Of a stretch of DNA of 64,000 nt, positions 1 through 10,830 are shown in pieces; the stretch's first letter is position 1, and each line of letters starts with the position of its first letter. Origin of the DNA: UBA2334 sp964396895 (GTDB taxonomy: Bacteria; Pseudomonadota; Gammaproteobacteria; Burkholderiales; Burkholderiaceae_C). A model generated the notes under the pieces. It saw only the letters and a list, made by a program, of their open reading frames with translations, searched no databases and was not told the origin of the DNA. A program made the position numbers and the translations under genes. Where the stretch lies: positions 1 through 64,000 of the forward strand of contig CAYNGJ010000001.1 in NCBI GenBank assembly GCA_964396895.1. The letters run 5' to 3'.

Positions 1-41
1 AACACCGAAATATCATTCAAAATCAAGGAGTTATGAATATT

Positions 42-2141
42 TCAGGGACGACTAAGTAGTTGTACAGAAATACTGTTGAATTGCAGTGGTTGTGATCCTC
101 TTTCTGGAATGGCAACTGCACTGCTACCACAGCCAATTACAACGAGAGATGATTCGCCATCTCCGACGATCTCTTCATGCCCTTGATGCCGATGCCCATG
201 CAAGGCGATAAAGCAGCGTTCCTTTAATAGTCGTTTCTTCACACTGGATGCATCTGTTAGTAGTAATTCTGATGCAATTTCTGATTCGATAGAGTGCACC
301 GGAACGAGATGATGGTGAAAAACTGCAATGCGCACAGCTTGAATCTCAGGATCTAACGCATTTACTTCTAAAAAGACATTGTCTAGTTGACTTTCGCCGA
401 TGTATCCGCGTTGGTCATCTTTGCAAATTAAAACAGCAGAATTAAATGTTGCAATAATGACTTTTACATCGCCAAACTGATGCGCACTCACTTCGTACAA
501 GCGCTCAGGCTTGATGGGCAAGTCTATTCGACCCCGGGTTAATAGCGAATTCCGAAAGTGAATATATGGCACAAATGCCATGCTAGGGTCGGAGTCTCCC
601 TGTTGTAGCCCCCAATTTACGTCGTGATTGCCCGGTGTAACGATCAATTCTGTTTCGACTCCGGCGTCTTTTAAAAAATTTAAAATTGCAGAAATAGACT
701 TTCTAGCCAAATCAAATTCGGCGGTGGTTCCACGTTGAGTCAAGTCCCCGCTGATTACAAGCAGTTTTGGATTTAATTGTTCTTTAGTAATGGCTTTGCC
801 AATAAACTTCTCGAGACTGGGTTTGTCGTCTAATGGTAAATTATCCTTCGCAGATGGCAAGTTTGAAAAGAAGTGTGCCTGCCCGTAATGTGTGTCGGAG
901 ATATGTAGGATTTCAAAACTTTGACCAGTTGGGGATGTTGTCGCTGCGTCGTTAACAACCTTTTCTTGAGAGAGGCGACAAGGTGTTGCGGCAACATAAG
1001 CTTGAAACAAAGGGTCACGAAATGAATATACTTTTTCATTAACTTTTTTAAGTGGCTCTCCAAAATTTGCCTTCTGCAAATCCGTCACATAATATGAAAC
1101 GTTTGTAACGCCTTGACCCTCAGCAATTGGATAGGCCAGTGAGGTATGAGTGTTTGGTCGACACGTTCTTGCAAATGCGCGGAGAACGATTTCCCTTTGA
1201 GCTGAATTTCCAATTGATTTTAAATATTGATTTTCTAGTGCTGAATCAGTTTTTTTTGCGGCAATTTCAGTTAGCGCATCGTGGAGATCTTGACTGGAAA
1301 CGGTCTTTCTCTTAGCTCTAAAAGCTTGTAGGAGGGACTCTCTGCCAATTAAATGCAAAAGATAGGGTTGGCCGGCAACAAGACGAATCAATTCTGTTTT
1401 AGCCTCCTCGTGATAAAGAATCTCGTTCTTGATGAGTTCTTCTGCAGTCGCAACAACTCGGAGTAGCTCGGCTGGTTCCATTGTTTTTACTGGCAATTTC
1501 CCAGTATCCAATTGGCGATCAATCGACTTGTGATCACGAACCAATTCGCGCTCGGTTGTGGCAATTCCCGTAATTGCGAATATTACTCCTTTAGGGGCGG
1601 CTTTTAGAAGAGATGAGAAGCCGTCGTGATGCTGGATTAATTCGAATTCGTCAATAAATATTAGTAATCCATCTTCTGCTGTTTCGGCAATTGCGACGGC
1701 ACGTTTCCAGAAATCAGCAACTAATTTCGCATCAAGTTGCTGACCCATGGTATAGCTTGAGACAGCGCCGAATTTATGAAAAATTTCACTATACTTTTCG
1801 AATCCTTCATGATCGATCATCAGTCTATAAAGCAACTGATTGATGTTTGTGACTGACGCATCTCTTGTTAAAAAACATGTGGCAAAAGAGAACTTCATGT
1901 CCTTTAAGGGCGAATCAATCTCTTCAAGTAGTTCCGAGTTTCCCTTGGCAATTATTTCAAGTTGTTTGGCTAAAGAAGATTTTCCGATGCCGCGTGGTCC
2001 ATATATAAAAATGTGATCTTTGCCTGCTAGTAATTCTGCACCTGCCTCGAGTTCTATTCGCCGTCCTGCAAAACGTTTTGGGTCTGAAATTTCCTTCGCA
2101 GGTTGAAAGGCTGTCAATATATTCCGATGTTCAATGCTCAA
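42..2141 (-). CDS. AAA/STAND ATPase fused to calcineurin-like metallophosphoesterase
   Basis: Two-domain protein of about 700 residues. The N-terminal half is a P-loop ATPase with Walker A GPRGIGKSS near residue 50-58, Walker B LLIFIDEFE near 160-168, and a winged-helix-like tail (YSFRDPLFQAY). The C-terminal third carries all five calcineurin-like phosphoesterase motifs in order: SDTH, SGDLT, GNHD, FHHH and GHRH, so a two-metal hydrolase site looks intact. The longest frame begins with TTG at 2168; I prefer TTG at 2141 because an AGGGA sits just upstream. Base composition is much more AT-rich than the downstream core, which suggests transfer. It lies 67 bases after glnS on the same strand. 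Substrate is unknown; a defence or nucleic-acid processing role is only inference from the architecture. Confidence 0.85.
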   Translation of the reverse strand: MSIEHRNILTAFQPAKEISDPKRFAGRRIELEAGAELLAGKDHIFIYGPRGIGKSSLAKQLEIIAKGNSELLEEIDSPLKDMKFSFATCFLTRDASVTNINQLLYRLMIDHEGFEKYSEIFHKFGAVSSYTMGQQLDAKLVADFWKRAVAIAETAEDGLLIFIDEFELIQHHDGFSSLLKAAPKGVIFAITGIATTERELVRDHKSIDRQLDTGKLPVKTMEPAELLRVVATAEELIKNEILYHEEAKTELIRLVAGQPYLLHLIGRESLLQAFRAKRKTVSSQDLHDALTEIAAKKTDSALENQYLKSIGNSAQREIVLRAFARTCRPNTHTSLAYPIAEGQGVTNVSYYVTDLQKANFGEPLKKVNEKVYSFRDPLFQAYVAATPCRLSQEKVVNDAATTSPTGQSFEILHISDTHYGQAHFFSNLPSAKDNLPLDDKPSLEKFIGKAITKEQLNPKLLVISGDLTQRGTTAEFDLARKSISAILNFLKDAGVETELIVTPGNHDVNWGLQQGDSDPSMAFVPYIHFRNSLLTRGRIDLPIKPERLYEVSAHQFGDVKVIIATFNSAVLICKDDQRGYIGESQLDNVFLEVNALDPEIQAVRIAVFHHHLVPVHSIESEIASELLLTDASSVKKRLLKERCFIALHGHRHQGHEEIVGDGESSLVVIGCGSSAVAIPERGSQPLQFNSISVQLLSRP

Positions 2142-2207
2142 AATTATTCCCTGTATTAAAACCAGCAATCATTCAAGTTGGAAGTGGCGGGGAGATTTCC
2201 CGAGCCT

Positions 2208-4103
<1,896 letters not shown>

Positions 4104-4158
4104 GTTCGGATTCTATGAGAGGCCCCCCGCCAGCCTCCTGTTCCACAGGCTTTTCAAC

Positions 4159-5367
4159 ATGCAGCACGACGCCCCCGACACCATTGCCACCCACGAGTCC
4201 ACCCATTGGCTGGACACCAAGGTGGGCGACGTGTTTGCCCCCCATGTGCAGGTTCAGTTGTCTTGGTCTGACATCGAGGTGGCCGTTCGCCGTGGTGCCA
4301 TCCTGCCACACGAGGCCCATGCCCTGTGGGCCGAGTGGGCCGACCCCGGCAACCCCCGTCGCGTGCACCGCCGACACAACGCACCAACCCCGGCGCAGCG
4401 GGTGGAGCGCGCCCGGTTCTCGTTCTCGCATGTGCTGTATTACTTTGGTGGGTTGCTGACCATTGGTGCCATGTCGCTGTTCATGACGCTGGGCTGGGAG
4501 GTGCTGGGCCCCTGGGGCAGTGCGGCGCTGGCGGCGGGCTACCTGGCGCTGGCCTGGAAGGTGGCCAGCCACCTCAAAGCGCGGGCGCTGCCCATCCCTG
4601 CGGGCATTCTGGCCACGCTGGCGGTGTGCCTGGTGCCCTTGCTGGTCTGGAGTGTGCAGGTGGGCTTGGGCCTGTGGCCAGAGGGGGGCAGCGAGCACTT
4701 TGGCTCTTTTCACCAGCGCATTGACTGGCGTTGGCTGATGCTGGAGCTGTCCACCCTGGCCGCGGCCGTGACCATGCTCAGGCTCATGAAGCTGCCCTTC
4801 ATGGTCATGCCGGTGGCGGTGACGCTGTGGTACCTGAACATGGACGTGGCCCACCTGCTCATGCAAAAGGACGGTTTTGACTGGGCGTTCACCCGCGATG
4901 TGTCGCTGGTGTTTGGCCTGGCCACCTGTGCCCTGGCCGTGTGGGTGGACTTGCGCACCCGCCTGGCCACCCAGGCCGACGACCGGCAGGACTTTGCCTT
5001 TTGGCTGTACGTGCTGGGCACACTCATGTTCTGGGCTGGCCTGAGCCTGCGCGAGAGCGACTCTGAGTGGAGCAAGCTGGCCTACGCCGCCATCAACGTG
5101 GTGCTGGTGTTTTGGGGCGCGGCCATCGGGCGGCGGGTGTTCACGGTGTTTGGCGGTTTGGGCGTGGCCATTTACCTGGGCCACCTGTCGTCCCGCGTGT
5201 TTCAGGATTCGCTGGGTTTCACTTTTGCGCTGACCCTGCTGGGCTTGGGTGTGGTGGCGCTGGGCGTGTGGTGGCAGCGCCACGAGCAGGCCATCCATGC
5301 GCGCCTGGCGCAGTGGCTGCCTGCGGTGCTGAAACCGCTGGGCCCTTCGGTTCACCCACTGGCATGA
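4159..5367 (+). CDS. Predicted polytopic membrane protein (DUF2157-like)
   Basis: About 402 aa. A soluble N-terminal region of about 80 residues contains LSWSDIEVAVRRGAI and a basic stretch, followed by roughly 10 hydrophobic segments, compatible with a predicted inner-membrane protein of the DUF2157 type. No catalytic motif is visible. The ATG at 4159 (MQHDAPDT) is chosen because the in-frame ATG at 4102 falls on the start codon of divergent glnS. Its stop overlaps the start of the following acyltransferase gene (ATGA), so the two are probably co-translated. The family name is tentative and function is unknown. Confidence 0.75.
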   Translation: MQHDAPDTIATHESTHWLDTKVGDVFAPHVQVQLSWSDIEVAVRRGAILPHEAHALWAEWADPGNPRRVHRRHNAPTPAQRVERARFSFSHVLYYFGGLLTIGAMSLFMTLGWEVLGPWGSAALAAGYLALAWKVASHLKARALPIPAGILATLAVCLVPLLVWSVQVGLGLWPEGGSEHFGSFHQRIDWRWLMLELSTLAAAVTMLRLMKLPFMVMPVAVTLWYLNMDVAHLLMQKDGFDWAFTRDVSLVFGLATCALAVWVDLRTRLATQADDRQDFAFWLYVLGTLMFWAGLSLRESDSEWSKLAYAAINVVLVFWGAAIGRRVFTVFGGLGVAIYLGHLSSRVFQDSLGFTFALTLLGLGVVALGVWWQRHEQAIHARLAQWLPAVLKPLGPSVHPLA

Positions 5368-6515
5368 CCACACAGGCCGTTGGGGTGGTGGGTGCTGCTG
5401 GCGTGCGCATGCCGCTGATTGACGCGCTCAAGGCGGTGGCTTCGCAAATGATCGTGTTGCACCACCTGGCGTTCTATGGACCGCTGAGCGATGGAACACA
5501 CCAACTGCTGCCCTGGTTGGTCACCTGGTTCAGCCAGGATGCCCGCATGGCGGTGCAGGTGTTTCTGGTGATCGGTGGGTATTTGGCGGTTCGCTCGCTG
5601 GCCCCGCACGGTGTGCTGTTGGCGCACAAGCTGGTGCCCTTGCTGCGTCAGCGCTACCGAAGCATTGCCCTGCCCTACCTGGTGGCGTTGGTGCTGGCCA
5701 TGCTGTGCACGGAGCTGGCCCGGGTGTGGATGGAGCACCCCTCGGTGTCCGCGCCTCCCACGCTGTGGCAGGTGGCGGCCCATGTGTTGCTGCTGCAAAG
5801 TTTGCTGGACATGGAGTCGCTGTCGGCAGGGGTCTGGTACGTGGCCATTGACTTTCAGCTCTACGCCCTGTTGCTGGGGGTGTTATGGTTGGCTCGGCGG
5901 GTGTCGGCTTGGGGTGCCTCGGGTGGGGTGAAGGCGGCGGTGGTGGCCGGGCGATCGCCAGGCTGGCGCTTTTCTTGGCCGGGCCTGGTGCTGGTGGGTG
6001 GGTTGGCGGCGGGGTCGCTGTTTCGCTTCAACATCGACCCGGAATGGGACAGCTGGGCCACCTACTTTTTCGGGGCTTATGCGCTGGGGGCCTTCAGTTT
6101 CTGGGCCAACCAGCTGGGCGGTGGCCGATGGCGGGGGCTGTTTCTGGTGACCATGGCCGCACTGACGGTGGTGTCGCTGCTGTTTGACTTCCGGGAGCGC
6201 ATTGCCCTGGCGCTGGCGGTGGCCTTGCTGCTGGGCGTGGCGCAGGGGCGGGGTTGGCTGTACCGCTGGCCCGACAGTCCCTTGCTCACGTGGTTGGGGA
6301 AAATTTCTTACTCTGTGTTCCTGCTCAATTTCCCGGTGGCGCTGGTGGTCAATGCGGTGTTCACTCGGTTCCTGCCCGCCGATCCCTGGGTGCAAACCGG
6401 TGGCGTGCTGTTGGCGTGGGCTGCGTGTGTGTGGGCGGGCGCACTGTTTCACCGCTGGGTGGAGGCCCCTTTGCGCCGCTGGCCACCCGGCGGCGCGGCC
6501 ACGCCCGCCCGGTGA
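5364..6515 (+). CDS. Acyltransferase family 3 membrane protein
   Basis: About 383 aa multi-spanning protein. The N-terminal LIDALKAVASQMIVLHHL places a His pair early in the first membrane helix, as in the OafA/YrhL acyltransferase-3 family, which O-acylates cell-surface or secreted glycans. Ten or so hydrophobic segments follow, with the family-like late segment LGKISYSVFLLNFPVAL. The start is fixed by the ATGA overlap with the preceding membrane protein gene. No adjacent polysaccharide genes are present, so the acceptor cannot be deduced. Confidence 0.8.
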   Translation: MTTQAVGVVGAAGVRMPLIDALKAVASQMIVLHHLAFYGPLSDGTHQLLPWLVTWFSQDARMAVQVFLVIGGYLAVRSLAPHGVLLAHKLVPLLRQRYRSIALPYLVALVLAMLCTELARVWMEHPSVSAPPTLWQVAAHVLLLQSLLDMESLSAGVWYVAIDFQLYALLLGVLWLARRVSAWGASGGVKAAVVAGRSPGWRFSWPGLVLVGGLAAGSLFRFNIDPEWDSWATYFFGAYALGAFSFWANQLGGGRWRGLFLVTMAALTVVSLLFDFRERIALALAVALLLGVAQGRGWLYRWPDSPLLTWLGKISYSVFLLNFPVALVVNAVFTRFLPADPWVQTGGVLLAWAACVWAGALFHRWVEAPLRRWPPGGAATPAR

Positions 6516-6670
6516 CCGCTGCGCATTGACAAGGCCCACACCCCACCGCCGGGCAGTGGGTGTGCCGGTTACGTTTGGCAACGGTTGGGGTTGGCCGTTT
6601 GGCTCCCCAAGGGCCGTTTGCGCTTGAAATGGCGGCCTGGGGTTGATGCCCCCCATTTCAGGAGATTGCC

Positions 6671-7210
6671 ATGAACCTTTCACCCGGGCTGTTGGTGGCC
6701 AACAGCCAGACCCCTCACACCCAACCGTTGACCGACGCGACCGTGCCCACCACCCGTGGGCGCAACTGGTGGCTGGCCGCTGGCTTGGCGCTGCTGGCCT
6801 GGGCTGGCAGCGCCGCTTGGCGGCCTGCACAGGCGGGTGATGTGGTGTGGTCCATTGGGGTGCACGCCCCTGGCGCGGTGGTGCAGGTGGCCAGCGCCCC
6901 ACCGCCCATGGTGGTGGTGCGGCAACCGGTGTACGCGGTGGCACCCCCTGTGGTGGTGTATCAACCCCAGTACACCCCGGCACCGCCACCGCGCCACCAC
7001 GGCTGGCACGGGCACCGCCGCCATTGGAACGAGCACCACAGCGGTTGGCGCGATGACCGCGGCGGACGCTCCTCAGGCCACCGACAGCCCCAGTACCAAT
7101 ACCAGGGCCAGGACCCGTACCAGAGCCAATACCCGTACCAGAGCCAATACCCGTACCAGAGCCAATACCCGTACCAGGGCCACCAGCGGGGCTGGGATCG
7201 GCACCGTTGA
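6671..7210 (+). CDS. Exported Pro/Tyr/Gln-rich low-complexity protein
   Basis: 179 aa. A long N-region precedes a hydrophobic segment (WWLAAGLALLAWAGSAAW) ending in AQA-G, a plausible signal peptide. The mature part has a Val/Pro-rich stretch (PPPMVVVRQPVYAVAPPVVV), a His-rich segment (HHGWHGHRRHWNEHH) and then QYPYQS tandem repeats. The His and Tyr/Gln content could bind metal or surfaces, but that is inference. A good ribosome site (AGGAG, around 6660) precedes the ATG. It resembles small periplasmic PXPV-type proteins common in Burkholderiales; no function is known. Confidence 0.7.
   Translation: MNLSPGLLVANSQTPHTQPLTDATVPTTRGRNWWLAAGLALLAWAGSAAWRPAQAGDVVWSIGVHAPGAVVQVASAPPPMVVVRQPVYAVAPPVVVYQPQYTPAPPPRHHGWHGHRRHWNEHHSGWRDDRGGRSSGHRQPQYQYQGQDPYQSQYPYQSQYPYQSQYPYQGHQRGWDRHR
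7103..7174 (+). repeat. Four 18-bp tandem coding repeats
   Basis: Three identical 18-base units (7121-7138, 7139-7156, 7157-7174), each beginning CAGAGCCAAT and ending ACCCGTAC, follow a diverged unit at 7103-7120. Each encodes QSQYPY in frame, so copy number can vary without frameshifting the protein. Confidence 0.9.
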
Positions 7211-7352
7211 AGCGTGAACGGGGGTGGGTGGCGGGGTGCCACTCATCCCTGTGGGGGGGCATTTCGGGGGGCGCTGGCGGCGGTTCGTCGCATGGGGGAT
7301 GCGCCCCAGGCCAGGGGTCAAGACACTGGCGGCACTGTTTCACTTCTGACCG

Positions 7353-8030
7353 GTGCCCACCATGTCCACACCCCCACTCACCCCCGTTGTCTCTTTTGTT
7401 GTTACCCCCGTTTTTCCTTCTGTTGTTGCTGGTCTTGGCCCTGTTGGCCGGGTGGTGCCGCTGCCCGCCCGGGGCTGGCTGCCCAGCCTGACTTGGCGAG
7501 CGGTGGCCATGGCGGTGGCGCTGGCCGCCGCGTGGCCTGCCCAGGCCCTGACCGACGCGCAGTTCACCCCCGCGTATGCCCTGTTTGAGCGCGCCACCGG
7601 TGGCGACGCCCGTGCGACCGAGCCCGCCGCGCAGGCCTTTGGCCAGCTGCTGAAGGCCGAGCCCACCCACCCCGTGCTGCTGGCATACAGCGGGGCATCC
7701 ACCGCCATGCTGGCCACCACCACCTGGCTGCCCTGGAAAAAAATGGCCCACGCCGAAGACGGCCTGGCCCAGCTCGACAAGGCGCTGGCCTTGCTCACAC
7801 CCGCGCACCAAGCCCCCCTGCTGCGCGGCACGCCCGCTGAGCTGGAAGTGAAGCTGGTGGCGGCCAACACCTTTCTGGCCGTGCCCGGTTTCATGAACCG
7901 CCGCGACCGGGGCGAGCGCCTGTTGAAAGACGTGCAGTCCAGCCCGCTGCTGGGTGGCGCACCCGCCGACTTCCGCACGGCGGTGGACAAAGCCGTGGCC
8001 AAGGCGGGTCTGGCAGGGGGGGCGAAATGA
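7353..8030 (+). CDS. Exported helical/TPR-like protein of an ABC export operon
   Basis: 225 aa from the first ATG (an ATG at 7362 is equally possible). An unusually long N-region leads to a hydrophobic stretch (AVAMAVALAAAWPAQA) that looks like a signal peptide with cleavage after AQA. The mature part is helical and Ala-rich, with TPR-like spacing (ALFERATGGDARATEPAAQAF). It is the first gene of a five-gene operon and overlaps the ABC ATPase by ATGA. A periplasmic accessory role in the export system is inferred from context only. Confidence 0.7.
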   Translation: MPTMSTPPLTPVVSFVVTPVFPSVVAGLGPVGRVVPLPARGWLPSLTWRAVAMAVALAAAWPAQALTDAQFTPAYALFERATGGDARATEPAAQAFGQLLKAEPTHPVLLAYSGASTAMLATTTWLPWKKMAHAEDGLAQLDKALALLTPAHQAPLLRGTPAELEVKLVAANTFLAVPGFMNRRDRGERLLKDVQSSPLLGGAPADFRTAVDKAVAKAGLAGGAK

Positions 8031-8710
8031 GCGCCGTGCAGCCTCCGGTGGTCGCCCTGCACGGCGTCCACAAAACCTACCGTCTGGGCGAGCACACCAT
8101 TGCCGCCTTGCAAGGGGTGGACCTGAGCGTGTCGCGTGGCGAGTTGCTGGCCCTGACCGGCCCGTCGGGCAGCGGCAAAAGCACCATCCTCAACCTGTGC
8201 GGGCTGATTGACACGCCTGACAGCGGCGACATCGTGCTCAACGGCCAACGCATCAATGGGCTGAGTGAGGACCAGCTGACCCTGTTGCGCCGCGATGCCA
8301 TGGGCTTTGTGTTCCAGAGCTTCAACCTGGTCCCCGTCATGACCGTGGCTGAGAACGTGGACTACCCGCTGTTTTTGGCGGGCGTGCCCGGCCCCGAGCG
8401 GCGCGAGCGCGTGGCCGCCCAACTGGCCGCTGTGGGCCTGAGCGAGCATGCCCACCACCGCCCCGACGCCCTCAGCGGCGGCCAGCGCCAGCGTGTGGCC
8501 ATTGCCCGCGCCCTGGTCAAACACCCCAAGCTGGTGATTGCCGACGAGCCCACCGCCAGTCTGGACTCGCACACCGCCAGCCAGGTGCTGGACCTGATGC
8601 GCGAGCGCGGCCACGCCCAAGGCGCGGCGTTTGTCATTGCCACCCACGACAGCCGCCTGACGGCCCGCTGCGACCGTGTGGTGGCCCTGCTCGACGGGAG
8701 AATCCAATGA
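8027..8710 (+). CDS. ABC transporter ATP-binding protein, LolD/MacB type
   Basis: 227 aa cytoplasmic ATPase. Walker A is GPSGSGKST, the Q-loop lies in FVFQSFNLVPVMT, the signature motif is LSGGQRQRVAIARAL, Walker B is LVIADEPTASLD, and the switch His is in IATHD. The size and the LIDTPDSGD/NGQRI pattern place it with the LolD/MacB/FtsE-type ATPases that drive FtsX-fold permeases. ATGA overlaps on both sides join it to the exported protein and the permease, so subunits should be made in step. Confidence 0.93.
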   Translation: MSAVQPPVVALHGVHKTYRLGEHTIAALQGVDLSVSRGELLALTGPSGSGKSTILNLCGLIDTPDSGDIVLNGQRINGLSEDQLTLLRRDAMGFVFQSFNLVPVMTVAENVDYPLFLAGVPGPERRERVAAQLAAVGLSEHAHHRPDALSGGQRQRVAIARALVKHPKLVIADEPTASLDSHTASQVLDLMRERGHAQGAAFVIATHDSRLTARCDRVVALLDGRIQ

Positions 8711-9984
8711 GCCACCCCACCCCACCCACCCAGCACACCCGGCACCACTCAGCCACCGCCATTCGCGAATGGGGCCTGTGGCTGCGCTTTGCGATGCACA
8801 ACACCTTGCGCAACCGTCGGCGCTCGGCCGTGACCGTGACCATTGCGGCGCTGGGCACCGCCGCCATTCTGTTGGCCGGGGGTTTTGCGCTGTTCACCTA
8901 CGAGGCCCTGGCCCAGGCGGCGGCGCGCGACACCGGCCACCTGGTGCTGGGCACGCCCGCCAGCTTCACCACCGACGAAGACGTGCCCCTGCAACACGGC
9001 CTGAGCGACGTCGCCAACCTGCGCCAGCAACTGCTGGCCGACCCCGCGGTGCGCCAGGTGTTGCCCAAGGTGGTGTTCAGCGGCCTCATCAGCAACGGCG
9101 ACAAATCCACCGTGATGATGGCCGTGGGTGTGGACCCCGACAACGAGTTCGCCGTGAAAGGCCCGTTTTTGACCATGACCGGCGGGCAGGTGCTGGCCTC
9201 TGATTCGGGCGAGCCGGAGGTCATGCTGGGCGACGCGCTGGCCCGCAGCCTCAAGGCCACGCCGGGCAGCAGCCTGACGCTGCTGGCCAGCACCACCGAA
9301 GGGGCCATGAACGCCATGGACGTGCGGGTGAAAGGCGTGTTCAGCACCGGCGTGCCCGACATGGACAAGCGGCTGGTGTACACCAGCGTGGCCTTGGCCC
9401 AGCGCCTGCTGGTGACGGACCGCGTGAGCAGCCTGGGCGTGTTCCTGGACCGCATGGCGTCCACCCCGCCTGCCCAGGCGCGGTTGGCGGCCCAGTTTCC
9501 CGCACTGGAGGTTCAAAACTGGGCGCAGCAGGCCTTTTTCTACCAAGCGGTGAAGGGGCTGTACAACCGCATCTTCGGGGCACTGGGGCTCATCATTGCC
9601 GTCATCGTGGTGTTTGTGGTGACCAACGCCATGGCCATGGCCATCATCGAGCGCACCCGCGAAATCGGCACCCTGCGGGCGCTGGGCACGCTGCCAGGCC
9701 AACTGCTGCGCAGTCTGGGGATGGAGGGCATGCTGCTGGGTGGCGTGGGCGCGCTGCTGGGGGCGGCGCTGTCGCTGGGCGTGTCGCTGCTGCTGTACGT
9801 GGTGCCCATAGAGATGCCACCACCCCCCGGCCGCTCGGTGGGCTACCCGCTGAACATCGCCATCGATCCCACGCTGTACCTGGCCACGCTGCTGGCCATG
9901 GTCGCCCTGACCACCCTGGCCAGCGTCGCTGTGGCCCGCCACACCGTGCACAAGCCAGTGGTGGACGCACTGGCCCACACCTGA
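8707..9984 (+). CDS. FtsX-like ABC transporter permease
   Basis: 425 aa. An N-terminal membrane anchor (around residues 37-62) is followed by a large periplasmic MacB-PCD-like domain (about 65-275) and three C-terminal membrane helices. The loop between helices contains ERTREIGTLRALGT, the hallmark of FtsX/LolC/MacB permeases. It partners the ATPase whose gene overlaps by ATGA. Only one permease gene is present, so a homodimer as in MacB is likely. The LolA-like gene downstream suggests lipid or lipoprotein handling across the envelope rather than drug efflux. Confidence 0.9.
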   Translation: MSHPTPPTQHTRHHSATAIREWGLWLRFAMHNTLRNRRRSAVTVTIAALGTAAILLAGGFALFTYEALAQAAARDTGHLVLGTPASFTTDEDVPLQHGLSDVANLRQQLLADPAVRQVLPKVVFSGLISNGDKSTVMMAVGVDPDNEFAVKGPFLTMTGGQVLASDSGEPEVMLGDALARSLKATPGSSLTLLASTTEGAMNAMDVRVKGVFSTGVPDMDKRLVYTSVALAQRLLVTDRVSSLGVFLDRMASTPPAQARLAAQFPALEVQNWAQQAFFYQAVKGLYNRIFGALGLIIAVIVVFVVTNAMAMAIIERTREIGTLRALGTLPGQLLRSLGMEGMLLGGVGALLGAALSLGVSLLLYVVPIEMPPPPGRSVGYPLNIAIDPTLYLATLLAMVALTTLASVAVARHTVHKPVVDALAHT

Positions 9985-9997
9985 AGGACACCCCGCC

Positions 9998-10828
9998 ATG
10001 AAACACCTGTTTGCCCTCGCGTTGGCCGCACTGGCCAGCCTGGCCCACGCCCAACCCCCTGCGCCCAACGTGGCCACCCTGCTCAAAGACGCCGACCGCT
10101 ACCGCATGGGCGTGGCTGGTTCGGCCCAAGGCACAGACAACCTGCAGGTGGACACGCTGGTGCAAACCCACCGCCCCGACGGCACGCCCGACAAGGAACG
10201 CCGCTACACGGTGTTCGCGCAAGCGGGACGTCAGACGCTGGTGCTCATGCAAAGCCCGGCCGAAAAAGGCCAGAAGGTGCTGATGCTGGGCGACGACTTT
10301 TGGCTGCTCATGCCCGGCAGCCAGCGCCCGCTGCGCATCACGCCCATGCAAAAGCTGCTGGGCGATGCCAGCACCGGCGACATCGCCACCCTGAGCTGGA
10401 GCGGCGACTACACCGCCACCTTGGCAGGGGAGGAACCCTGCTGGCCCGCCGCCGAGGTGCCCGTGGCGCCGGTTGAAGTTAAAAAACCAATAAAAAGTGC
10501 CTCTGGCGCTTATGTATATTCAATTATGTGCTATCGATTGGAGTTGGTGGCCAGCCGCAAGGGGGTGACTTACCAGCGCATGACGCTGTGGCTGGGCACG
10601 CAGCGCCACGAGCCGGTGCGGGCCGATTTGTACGTGCAGTCCGACAAACTGGCCAAGCAGGCGCGCTTTGTGGTGGACAAGGCCGGGCAGGTCTCCGACA
10701 TGGTGCTGACCGACCAGCTCGGCAACCAGCGCCAGACCCGCGTGACCTACCTCAGTCGGCAGCCGCGCACCGTGCCCCCTGAGTGGCTCAACCCCATGTT
10801 TCTGGCCCGCAACCCCAGCCTGGAGTGA
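9998..10828 (+). CDS. Outer membrane lipoprotein-sorting (LolA-like) protein
   Basis: 276 aa with a clean Sec signal peptide (MKHLFALALAALASLAHA). The mature protein starts with ATLLKDADRYRMG and has features of the LolA-like 'outer membrane lipoprotein-sorting protein' family: GTDNLQVDTLVQ and FWLLMPGSQRPLRITPMQKLLGDAS. Such proteins form an open beta-barrel holding lipid. It lies 13 bases after the permease. Codons around 10481-10540 are strikingly AT-rich because a dispersed repeat copy is read in frame there (KKPIKSASGAYVYSIMCYR), which would add a loop to the protein. Confidence 0.85.
   Translation: MKHLFALALAALASLAHAQPPAPNVATLLKDADRYRMGVAGSAQGTDNLQVDTLVQTHRPDGTPDKERRYTVFAQAGRQTLVLMQSPAEKGQKVLMLGDDFWLLMPGSQRPLRITPMQKLLGDASTGDIATLSWSGDYTATLAGEEPCWPAAEVPVAPVEVKKPIKSASGAYVYSIMCYRLELVASRKGVTYQRMTLWLGTQRHEPVRADLYVQSDKLAKQARFVVDKAGQVSDMVLTDQLGNQRQTRVTYLSRQPRTVPPEWLNPMFLARNPSLE
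10492..10540 (+). repeat. Dispersed short repeat, copy A (inside LolA-like gene)
   Basis: Left half AAAAAGTGCCTCTGGCGC, a 20-base variable middle, then GCTATCGATTGGA. Shares this layout with the copies at 22411, 24931, 27811 and 40705. Read in frame by the host gene, and visibly AT-rich against its surroundings. Confidence 0.65.
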
Positions 10829-10830
10829 AC

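Noticed and set aside
5883..7811. 642-codon antisense frame
   Set aside because: Composition dominated by Gly/Pro/Arg/His repeats and spanning three genes and their gaps; artefact of high GC.
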